Assembly: GCA_029237915.1 (NCBI GenBank)
Contig: JAQWHD010000009.1
Coordinates: forward strand, 1 to 59,812
Length of the DNA: 59,812 nucleotides
Reading direction: 5' to 3'
Source: Thalassotalea sp.
GTDB lineage: Bacteria; Pseudomonadota; Gammaproteobacteria; Enterobacterales; Alteromonadaceae
The translations under genes were made by a program, and so were the position numbers. Numbering within the stretch: the stretch's first letter is position 1; each line of letters starts with the position of its first letter. The notes under the pieces were generated by a model. That model was not told the DNA's origin. It saw only the letters and a program-made list of their open reading frames with translations, and did no database searches. Below are positions 8,046 to 16,600 of the stretch, piece after piece.

Positions 8046-8194
8046 AGTGATCCACTGTGAAATTGCTTACTTTTGTCGAACCCCCGAAAGGTAAATTGTA
8101 CAAAAGTTCTAATTGCGCAGATGGTAGCAAAGTGTCAACAACAAACAGTTACAACTAGGCTGTATTTTGCATCAATTTGTAACCTAGGGTTACC

Positions 8195-8207
8195 CTGGTT
8201 CGACCAC
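8195..8207. promoter_or_regulatory. Candidate FadR-type operator upstream of the fadL-like gene
   Basis: CTGGTTCGACCAC matches the E. coli FadR core CTGGTCNGACCAG at 10 of 12 defined positions. It lies 150 bases upstream of the porin start and 170 bases before the sulfatase start. A second palindrome, GTAACC TAG GGTTAC, sits just before it at 8179-8193. The remainder of the 330-base divergent gap holds no gene that I can see. Confidence 0.4.
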
Positions 8208-8376
8208 TCAACATAAGCCACACCATTAATAAACAGAATATTTACCTTTTAACCTTTCTGTAACAATTATATATATATCAATAACCTAAAAGCATTTACA
8301 CAACCTTTACTTTCTAACTGGAGATACTTTTGATTTTATTACGTAAGCTAAAGGTATATTTATTCAAAGGATTATT

Positions 8377-10635
8377 ATGAAGATCATAATCAGTGTTTTA
8401 TCAATTTTAATAATATCGAGTTGTGGGGGATCAGGTAGTGATGACTCAATTCCTGTAATAGACGATGTGGTTCCCGTCGTTGATGATAGTAATAACTCAA
8501 CACCTGACAATGACGATGACGATGATAGTGTTAACGATATCGAACTATCGCAGCCGAATATTTTATTAATTATTACCGACGACCAAGGTCTTGATGCTTC
8601 TGCACAATATTCCTATTCAGCAGATTTACCTAATACTCCCAACTTAGATGCCCTAGCCGAGCAAGGCATAGTATTTGATAATGCTTGGGCTACGCCTGGT
8701 TGTACTACAACACGAGCAAGTATATTAACTGGCATGCATGGTGTTAATAGTGGTGTAAGTTTCATTCCGGCTAAACTAGATACTTCGCTACAAACATTAC
8801 CTAAGTATTTAAAAGCCGATGCACTAACGAGTAATTATCAAACGGCGGTGTTTGGTAAATGGCATTTAGGCGGAGGCGGTAATGCAAATGTTAGCCACCC
8901 TAATGACAGTGGCGTTGAACATTACGCCGGTAATTTAAGTAATTTAGATGATTACTACCAATGGCAACTTGTCGAGAATGGCGTAACTAGCGATGTAACG
9001 CAATATCACACCAGTAAAATTACTGATTTGGTGATTGACTGGACTAATAAGCAAACAACACCTTGGTTTGCCTGGGTTGCTTATTCTGCCCCGCATTCAC
9101 CATTTCATTTACCTCCTAGCAATCTACATGCACGTGATTATTTAACTGGTGATGACATAAGCACCAACAAACGTGAGTATTATTTAGCGGCTATCGAAGC
9201 TATGGACAGTGAAATTGGCCGTCTGCTTGCGGCTTTGCCAAGTGATGTGCAAGACAATACTGTGATTATATTTATTGGCGATAATGGTACGCCATCTGCG
9301 GTTATCGATACTAGTGTTTATCAAAACTCGCACAGTAAATTTACTCTTTATGAAGGCGGTATACGTGTTCCTATGTTTATTTCGGGTAAAGGCGTTGAAC
9401 GTAACGGCGAGCGAGAAAGCAGTTTAATTAATAGTACTGATTTGTATACAACTATCGCTCAAATTGCCGGCAGTAAAACCGCGCAACTCTATGATAGTTC
9501 AAGTTTTGATCACCTACTGAGTGATAATAATACCGATGGCCGAACATACAATTATTCCGAGTTTATTAAAAATGACGTTAGCGGTTGGTCGGTAAGAAAT
9601 GAACACTACAAGTTAATTGAGTATACAACCGGTGAGCAAGAGCTTTATGACATCAGCGCAGATCCAGAAACTAACATTAGTGAAGAGGACAACTTACTCC
9701 TAACCTCTTTTGCTAGTGCCAGCATAGTCAACGAACTCAGTGCACAAGCGGCCATCATCCGCAATGAACAAAGCATTGCCGGCATTGATATTACAGAGCA
9801 AATATTTACTAACCGAGATGGCAATTGCAGCAGTTATTTAGAAAGCTATCGCTCGAACGTATTAGATGTCAATAATAGCCGAACATTTTCTGGTGATTTG
9901 GTTATTAGCCTTGACGGTGACAAATGTATCTTTAAAACCAATGCCATTCCAAATCATGATTTTAATGATGGTGGTAGAGCTTTTCCTAACGATGTATCAG
10001 CGCAAAATGATACCTTTGAAATAACCTCTAAACCAAGCCATGCAAATGTTTTAACAGGCTTAAGCTTACAAACCGATAATGCCATTTTACTTAATGGCGT
10101 GAAAGTCGATTTACTCGCTGCAGGTTGCTATGGGGTTGGCAATGGTAAAATTGGCTGTAATGATATTAACCAAGCGTGGCGCTATGATCCTATGTCGCCT
10201 GCTGCCGGTTTTAATGTTGATTCTCACAATGCCCATTCGCAGCCAGACGGTACTTATCATTATCATGGTACACCTAACGCGTTTTATCATGCAGAAAATA
10301 ACGGTAGCGCTTCACCTGTGGTAGGTTTTGCCGCAGATGGTTACCCTATTTTCGGTCCATATTTTGATAGTAGCGGTGATGGCAGCGGTAATATAAGAAA
10401 AGCATTATCGAGTTATCGAGTAATGGATGGCGCTCGCCCGACGAGCGCAGGAAGTCCTGGTGGCAACTATGATGGCACATATAGAGACGACAACGAATAC
10501 ATCCAAGGCTTCGGTGATTTAGATGAATGTAATGGCATGACTGTTGATGGCGTGTATGGCTATTATATTACTGACACATTTCCGTATGTCTTAAATTGCT
10601 TTAAAGGATCTCCCGACCCTTCATTTAATAAATAA
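8377..10635 (+). CDS. Sulfatase-YHYH domain fusion lipoprotein
   Basis: The 752-residue protein starts with a lipoprotein signal (IISSC, Cys16) and an Asp-rich linker (residues 25-52). Residues about 57-480 form an alkaline-phosphatase-fold sulfatase: IITDDQGLD holds the metal-binding aspartates, GCTTTRASILTG (Cys109) is the formylglycine signature, and HLGGGG and IFIGDNGTPS complete the site. The usual proline two residues after the cysteine is threonine. Residues about 485-750 form a YHYH domain, with HSQPDGTYHYHG near residue 617 and GFAADGYPIFGPYF. Family knowledge predicts hydrolysis of sulfate esters, perhaps of algal polysaccharides, at the cell surface; the YHYH domain has no known function. 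It is followed by a degenerate REPIN and the dipeptidase gene. Confidence 0.87.
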   Translation: MKIIISVLSILIISSCGGSGSDDSIPVIDDVVPVVDDSNNSTPDNDDDDDSVNDIELSQPNILLIITDDQGLDASAQYSYSADLPNTPNLDALAEQGIVFDNAWATPGCTTTRASILTGMHGVNSGVSFIPAKLDTSLQTLPKYLKADALTSNYQTAVFGKWHLGGGGNANVSHPNDSGVEHYAGNLSNLDDYYQWQLVENGVTSDVTQYHTSKITDLVIDWTNKQTTPWFAWVAYSAPHSPFHLPPSNLHARDYLTGDDISTNKREYYLAAIEAMDSEIGRLLAALPSDVQDNTVIIFIGDNGTPSAVIDTSVYQNSHSKFTLYEGGIRVPMFISGKGVERNGERESSLINSTDLYTTIAQIAGSKTAQLYDSSSFDHLLSDNNTDGRTYNYSEFIKNDVSGWSVRNEHYKLIEYTTGEQELYDISADPETNISEEDNLLLTSFASASIVNELSAQAAIIRNEQSIAGIDITEQIFTNRDGNCSSYLESYRSNVLDVNNSRTFSGDLVISLDGDKCIFKTNAIPNHDFNDGGRAFPNDVSAQNDTFEITSKPSHANVLTGLSLQTDNAILLNGVKVDLLAAGCYGVGNGKIGCNDINQAWRYDPMSPAAGFNVDSHNAHSQPDGTYHYHGTPNAFYHAENNGSASPVVGFAADGYPIFGPYFDSSGDGSGNIRKALSSYRVMDGARPTSAGSPGGNYDGTYRDDNEYIQGFGDLDECNGMTVDGVYGYYITDTFPYVLNCFKGSPDPSFNK

Positions 10636-10640
10636 CTTAA

Positions 10641-10706
10641 AATCAAGGGGCAGACAACTTGAAATTTAACAAACTACAAACAAGTTGTTTTACCCTTTAT
10701 TTAAGT
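10641..10706. repeat. Degenerate REPIN-like palindrome
   Basis: AATCAAGGGGCAGACAACTT at 10641-10660 and the eroded mirror arm CAAGTTGTTTTACCC at 10681-10695 form a decayed version of the repeat seen at 12079, 45037 and 57075. It starts five bases after the sulfatase stop codon. Confidence 0.6.
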
Positions 10707-10788
10707 TTTCTGAAAATAAATTTTACGATTTGTATCATAACCATAAACACAGTAAGGTGGATTTACTATCAACTACTAAGTCACCTAA

Positions 10789-12060
10789 ATGAATTTAACT
10801 AAAACAATAACATCAAGCGCAATTATCCTAGCATTAGGACTCAATTTAAGCGGCTGTGACAGACCTACTAAGACAGCTTCAATTGATCATAAAGCTGACA
10901 CATTCTCTGCTCTGGGCACAAAATCTGAATCAACAAAAGTGAGCGGTAAACAACTTGCGCAAAAATATATTATATTAGATGGTCATATTGACGTACCTTA
11001 CCGTTTAGAAGAACAATGGCAAGACGTTACCAAAGCAACGCCAAACGGTGACTTCGATCATCCTAGAGCTAAAGTTGGTGGTTTAAACGCGCCATTTATG
11101 TCTATTTATATACCTCCAGAGTTAGAAAAAACAGGTGGCAGTAAAGAATTAGCAGATCAATTAATTGACTCTGTTGAAGCCATTGTCAGCCTAGCCCCAG
11201 AAAAATTCGCCATGGCAAGCAGCGTACAAGAAGTAAAAGAGCAATTTGCTAATGGCCTTATATCATTACCTTTAGGTATGGAAAATGGCAGTCCTATTGA
11301 AGGTGATTTGGCAAACTTACAACATTTTTACGAGCGTGGTATACGCTACATCACCCTAACTCATTCTAAAGCAAATCATATTAGCGATTCGTCTTACGAT
11401 GAAAACCGCCCAGCAAAAGGTTTAACGCCATTTGGTAAGTCGCTGATAAAAGAGATGAACAACATTGGTATTATGGTTGATGTATCACATATATCTGATG
11501 ATGCGTTTTATCAAGTAATGGAGCTATCTAACACGCCAGTTATTGCCTCTCATTCTTCTGCACGTCATTTTACTCCTGGCTTTGAGCGTAATATGAGTGA
11601 CGATATGATCAAGTTGATGGCCAAAAACGGTGGGGTAATTCAAATTAACTTTGGTTCGACGTTTATATCGCAAACATCAATCGAGAGCTGGGATAAACAC
11701 AATGCCAAAATAGAAGAATTTGCAGCAACCAATAATATTGAAGTAGATAGTGATAAGGTAAAAGCATTTGCCAAACAAGATCTCGCTGACAACCCTTTTG
11801 TTTTTGCGGATTTAAACGACGTATTAGATCATTTTGACCATGTCATTAAGCTTGTTGGTATTGACTATGTAGGCATAGGCTCAGATTACGACGGTGTTGG
11901 CGACAGCTTACCTACTGGATTGAAAGATGTTGCCAGTTACCCTAACCTGATCGACGGTTTAATCAAACGTGGTTATAGTGAAGCTGATATTGAAAAAATA
12001 TTATCGGGTAATGTGTTACGAGTATGGAGCGAAGTAGAGCAATACGCTGCAACGCATTAA
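10789..12060 (+). CDS. Membrane dipeptidase, peptidase family M19, lipoprotein
   Basis: The 423-residue protein carries a lipoprotein signal (NLSGC, Cys23) and the renal-dipeptidase metal site in order: DGHID (residues 64-68), a bridging Glu in GMENG (Glu165), the histidines of VSHIS (about 234) and ASHSSARH (about 255), and the aspartate of GIGSDYDG (about 366). Enzymes of this family are binuclear zinc metallopeptidases that hydrolyse dipeptides, including D-amino-acid-containing ones. The lipobox is followed by Asp24, which in enterobacterial rules would favour retention in the inner membrane facing the periplasm. It has the same orientation as the sulfatase, 153 bases downstream, and is followed by a REPIN that may serve as terminator. 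Confidence 0.92.
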   Translation: MNLTKTITSSAIILALGLNLSGCDRPTKTASIDHKADTFSALGTKSESTKVSGKQLAQKYIILDGHIDVPYRLEEQWQDVTKATPNGDFDHPRAKVGGLNAPFMSIYIPPELEKTGGSKELADQLIDSVEAIVSLAPEKFAMASSVQEVKEQFANGLISLPLGMENGSPIEGDLANLQHFYERGIRYITLTHSKANHISDSSYDENRPAKGLTPFGKSLIKEMNNIGIMVDVSHISDDAFYQVMELSNTPVIASHSSARHFTPGFERNMSDDMIKLMAKNGGVIQINFGSTFISQTSIESWDKHNAKIEEFAATNNIEVDSDKVKAFAKQDLADNPFVFADLNDVLDHFDHVIKLVGIDYVGIGSDYDGVGDSLPTGLKDVASYPNLIDGLIKRGYSEADIEKILSGNVLRVWSEVEQYAATH

Positions 12061-12078
12061 GTAAGATTTAAAACAATA

Positions 12079-12146
12079 AATCAGGGGGTCAGATCAACTT
12101 GAAACTTAGCTGGTATTTCAAGTTGATCTGACCCCCTTGATTTTTT
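12079..12146. repeat. REPIN palindrome (CCCCC variant)
   Basis: Left arm 12079-12104 and right arm 12117-12142 are inverted copies of the RAYT-associated repeat (GGGGGTCAGATCAACTTGAA / TTCAAGTTGATCTGACCCCC), differing by one deleted base, around a 12-base loop. Followed by TTTTTT on the plus strand, it forms a T-tailed hairpin 19 bases after the dipeptidase stop and probably terminates it. Confidence 0.88.
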
Positions 12147-12249
12147 ATAGATTGGTGATGGTGTCTGGGCCAAAGATGTCGGCTGCGGATGCCTTTATGC
12201 TGATGCTCGAAAGACAAAGGATGATGATAATTTGAATAATGTGTTTCAT
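12145..12249 (-). CDS. Small secreted-type peptide (34 residues), unlisted small gene
   Basis: A 34-codon minus-strand frame starts at 12249, preceded by CAGGAGAAAA, an excellent ribosome binding site. The peptide starts MKHIIQIIIILCLSSISIKA and continues SAADIFGPDTITNL, a textbook signal peptide (Lys-His, hydrophobic core, small-residue ASA|A cleavage site) leaving about 11 mature residues. The TAA stop is formed at the border with the REPIN right flank (12146), so the frame may be the intact gene of a tiny secreted peptide or the 5' stub of a longer gene cut by the REPIN. I do not recognise it. Confidence 0.5.
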   Translation of the reverse strand: MKHIIQIIIILCLSSISIKASAADIFGPDTITNL

Positions 12250-12394
12250 TTTTTCTCCTGACCAGTCCCTTGGCGTTAATTTTCATTAACAATAAATTAA
12301 CACCACTAGTGCTTGAGAAGTATCCCCCTTACGGGTTAAAAAATAGGCGGCATTGTTAAATGTCATTTTGTTTATTTGAAAAAATCATATAAAA

Positions 12395-12422
12395 AAACCA
12401 GAGGGTTTAAATTCTCTGGTTT
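12395..12422 (-). terminator. Terminator of pyrD
   Basis: AAACCAGAG (12395-12403) pairs with CTCTGGTTT (12414-12422). On the minus strand it is followed by seven U residues. It lies 67 bases after the pyrD stop codon. The stretch 12250-12394 holds nothing else I can identify. Confidence 0.85.
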
Positions 12423-12488
12423 CTAAAATTCGTTACTTTAAATCAAACAACTTAACATAAGCTTTTGATTTGTAAGTTAACTCTGAAT

Positions 12489-13499
12489 TTAAATGCTATC
12501 AACAATATTCTTGATTAGTTTTGGACCTTCATAGATAAAGCCAGTGTAGACTTGCACTAAACTTGCACCAGCGTCTAATTTTTCTTTAGCTGATGCTGCG
12601 CTGTTAATTCCGCCAACACCAATAATTGGCATTTTACCTTGTAGTGCAGCAGATAATAATTTGATCACTGTGGTGCTTTTTTCTTGTACTGGTAAACCAC
12701 TAAGGCCGCCCATTTCAGCGCCGTGCTCTAAACTTTCAACACCTTCACGGCTTAATGTAGTGTTTGTTGCTATTACTGCATCAATTTCATTGGCTAGTAA
12801 ACACTCAGCAATACCAGCGATCTCTTCTTCAGTTGAGTCTGGAGCGATTTTAACCGCTACCGGTACGTACTTACCGTGCTTTTCAGCTAATGCCTTTTGT
12901 TCAGTTTTTAATGCGCTTAAAAGCTCATTAAGGGCGTCACCGTATTGCAATGCACGAAGGCCTGGAGTGTTCGGTGATGAAATATTTACTGCGATGTATG
13001 AAGCATGCTCATACACTTTACGCATACAGTGAATGTAATCATCTTTAGCGTTTTCTTCAGAGGTATCTTTGTTCTTACCTATGTTAATACCAAGCACGCC
13101 TTTAAAATTAGCTTTCTTTACTTGGTTTACTAAGTAATCAACACCATGGTTGTTAAAACCCATACGGTTAATGATGGCATTCGCCTGTGGTAGACGGAAA
13201 ATTCTTGGTTTTGGATTACCAGGTTGCGGGCGAGGAGTTACCGTACCTACTTCAACAAAGCCAAAGCCCATAGCGGCAAAACCGTTAATACACTCGCCAT
13301 TTTTATCTAAACCGGCAGCTAAGCCAACAGGGTTTGGAAACGTTATGCCCATTACTTCAACTGGTTTGTTTTTTACTTGTGAGCCATACAAGCCTTTTAT
13401 TGCAACAGATGCCGGGAGTTTTAGCATGTTGATAGTTATATCATGTGCTTGTTCAGCACTAAGTTTGAATAAAAGATTACGAGCAATTGAATAAAGCAT
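12489..13499 (-). CDS. pyrD: Dihydroorotate dehydrogenase (quinone), class 2
   Basis: PyrD oxidises dihydroorotate to orotate in pyrimidine synthesis, passing electrons through FMN to membrane quinone. The 336-residue protein has the N-terminal membrane-associating helix ([20 protein letters not shown]), [32 protein letters not shown], the catalytic-serine loop [11 protein letters not shown] and the FMN phosphate-binding [21 protein letters not shown] place the start at the ATG at 13499, preceded by AGGA, because the frame extends 35 codons further upstream only by crossing the terminator at 13557-13586; the chosen start aligns with E. coli PyrD. It is monocistronic. Confidence 0.96.
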   Translation of the reverse strand: MLYSIARNLLFKLSAEQAHDITINMLKLPASVAIKGLYGSQVKNKPVEVMGITFPNPVGLAAGLDKNGECINGFAAMGFGFVEVGTVTPRPQPGNPKPRIFRLPQANAIINRMGFNNHGVDYLVNQVKKANFKGVLGINIGKNKDTSEENAKDDYIHCMRKVYEHASYIAVNISSPNTPGLRALQYGDALNELLSALKTEQKALAEKHGKYVPVAVKIAPDSTEEEIAGIAECLLANEIDAVIATNTTLSREGVESLEHGAEMGGLSGLPVQEKSTTVIKLLSAALQGKMPIIGVGGINSAASAKEKLDAGASLVQVYTGFIYEGPKLIKNIVDSI

Positions 13500-13556
13500 A
13501 TTGGTCCTGAAAAGTTGAATTAAATTAGCGTTGAGTAATGTGCCAAGAATAGCAGG

Positions 13557-13586
13557 CAAAAAAAACTCCCCTATGGCGGGGAGTTT
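13557..13586 (-). terminator. Terminator of the NAD-glutamate dehydrogenase gene
   Basis: AAACTCCCC (13563-13571) pairs with GGGGAGTTT (13578-13586), loop TATGGC; the minus-strand RNA ends in eight U residues. Confidence 0.9.
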
Positions 13587-13672
13587 ATCATTAAAATAAA
13601 GCAAAAATAAGCATTGCCTGAAAAATAACTGCTGGCGTTAACTGCTTAAATCGGTTTCGTTTGATTTAGCTT

Positions 13673-16600
13673 TTAGTCACTAAAGTGTGACAACATCATT
13701 AGCTCGCGCAGTGCTACTGAGAACTTAGCAAACTCATGAGTTTTCGTTGTTCTAAAGTCAGCTAAAATTTGATGCCAGCGTTCGATTGGCTGTGAGCACT
13801 GCTCTTTCCAATCAATAAACATTTGCTCTAAATCAGTACTGTCAGGGTAAGCACGTAAAATTACTGAGGTAAGTGAACGTTGCTGCCAGTCTAGCTCTTC
13901 TCTAAATGAGGCACGAGCCAGTGCTTGCCAGTGATTATCAACCGGTTGCTTAGTAATTTGACTTAAGAACCAATGTAAATCAAGCTTAGCTCCTACAGAG
14001 AAGTATAACTGCGCGACTAATTCAATTGAGCGGCTGTCTTGACAGGCAACTTGCGCAATATCCATAGTAGAGAATAACGTTGATAGTTGCGAAATACGTC
14101 CGGCAATTTTTGCTGGTACTTTTTCGTCAAGTAACTTGGTTTTTAAGTTATCTAATTCACGCGCTTCTGATTCAATAATAAAGCTATCTAATTTAGACGT
14201 TAATACATTAAACGCTGGACGGTAGAAATCAATTGATTGCTCAATAGTTAACGACTTATTGCGGTGACGTAAGAACCAACGTGAAGCACGGCGAATTGTG
14301 CGGCGCATTTCATGTAACATGCCGGTTTGTACTTGTGCAGAGATCTTATTATCAAGCTTTTCAATGCTGGTCCAAATTGACTCTAATTCAAATATCTCAG
14401 CACTTATAGCAAAGCTTTTTACGATTTCGGCAATTGATGCACCAGTTTCTTCTTGCATGCGGTAAACAAAGTTAGCACCCATATAGTTACACAGGTTATT
14501 GGCTAAGCTTGTAGCAATGATCTCGGCTTTAAGTGGGTGTAACTCCATTTGCTCAGAGTATAACTCTTGCAATTTAAGCGGGAATGCTTTGCTTAACAAC
14601 TTACCTAAGTAGGTATCGTTAGTGATTTCTTCAAGAACCAAGTCTTCTTTCAATACCATTTTGCCATAAGCAACGAGTACTGAAATTTCCGGACGAGTTA
14701 AACCTTTGCCGTTAGCCATACGCTCAGCAATTTCTTCATCGTTTGGAATAAACTCTAACTCACGATTAAGTTTGCCTTCACGTTCTAAACGGTGGATAAA
14801 GCGTAGTTGTTCTTTTAACTTGCTTGCGCCACGCGACTCTGAGATAGAAATTGAATGGGTTTGACGATAACAATCATCAAGCACAATCACTTCCACTTCA
14901 TCAGTCATATCGTAAAGTAACTTGTTACGTTGCTTAACGGTTAAGTCACCACTAGCAACTAAAGTGTTAAGCAATATTTTGATGTTCACTTCTTTATCTG
15001 AACAATCTACTCCGCCTACATTATCAACGAAGTCGGTGTTCATGCGGCCGCCATTAGCAGTATATTCAATACGACCTAATTGCGTACAACCTAAGTTACC
15101 ACCTTCACCAATAACTTTAGCTTGGACTTGATTACCATTAACACGAAGTACATCGTTAGCACGGTCACCCACTTCTAGATGAGTTTCTTTAGTGCCCTTC
15201 ATGTAGGTACCAATACCGCCATTCCAGAATAAATCAACTTTCATCATTAATGCCGCTTGAATTAATTCATTAGGCGACATAGAAACTTTTTTAGTGTTGA
15301 GCATTTTCTTGATTTCTGGCGTCAATTTAATTGATTTTGCCGCACGAGAGAAAATACCACCACCTGCAGAGATCAGCTCTTGATTGTAATCTTCCCAGCT
15401 TGAACCTGGTAAGTTAAACAAACGGTCACGCTCTGGGTAACTGGTTTTAGAGTTCGGCGTTGGATCAATAAATATGTGCATGTGGTTAAATGCCACTTGC
15501 AAACAAATATGCTTAGATAACAACATACCATTACCAAATACATCACCAGCCATGTCCCCTACTGCGACACAAGTAAAGTCGGTGGTTTGACAGTTAATGC
15601 CAATTTCGCGGAAGTGACGTTTAACCGACTCCCAACCACCTTTTGCGGTAATACCCATTTTCTTATGGTCATAACCAACACTACCACCAGAGGCAAATGC
15701 ATCACCTAACCAGAAGCCGTAATCGTCAGCAATGCCGTTAGCAGTATCAGAGAAGGTCGCAGTACCTTTATCGGCAGCAACAACTAAATAAGTATCGTCT
15801 TCGTCTAAGCGAACCACATCTTTCGGGTGAACAACTTCACCACCAACAATGTTATCGGTAATGTCTAATAACGCACGAATGAAAGTTTTGTAACACTCAC
15901 GCCCCGCTTCAAAGATATCATTACGTGAACCGCCAACAGGCAGTTGCTTACAGTAGAAACCACCTTTAGCACCAACTGGAACAATAACGGTATTTTTTAC
16001 TTGTTGCGCTTTAACTAAGCCAAGGACTTCGGTACGGAAATCTTCACGGCGGTCAGACCAACGTAAGCCACCACGAGCCACTTTACCACCGCGCAAATGC
16101 ACACCTTCAAGTTGTGGTGAATAGACAAAAATTTCATACTTAGGTAACGGCTGAGGCATTTCAGTAATGAGCTCAGGTAACATTTTAAATGATACGTAAG
16201 CTTTATCATTGCCGTGTTCATCTTTTTGGAAGTAGTTAGTACGTACCGTCGCGTTGATCAATTCAACGTAGCGGCGAATAATTCTATCGTCATCAAGGCT
16301 TGATACATTATCTAATGAGTGCTCGATGGTATCGGCTATTTTAGCGATAGCTTTGGCATTACTTTTACTATTTGGCTTAAATTTAAGTTCAAATAACTCA
16401 ATTAATAACTCAGCAAAATTTGGGTAACTGGTAAATGTTGACTCAATATAGCTTTGCGAGAAGGTGCTACCAATTTGTTGCTGATATTTAGCATAAGCTC
16501 GTAAAATAGATACTTCACGGCCACCTAAGTCAGCGCCAATAATTAATCGGTTAAAGCCATCGTCTTCTAAAATACCATGCCATACTCGTGCAAACGCATC

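Noticed and set aside
12089-12292. 67-codon minus-strand frame near the REPIN
   Set aside because: It runs through the REPIN and is out of frame with the small signal-peptide gene, which has a much better start.
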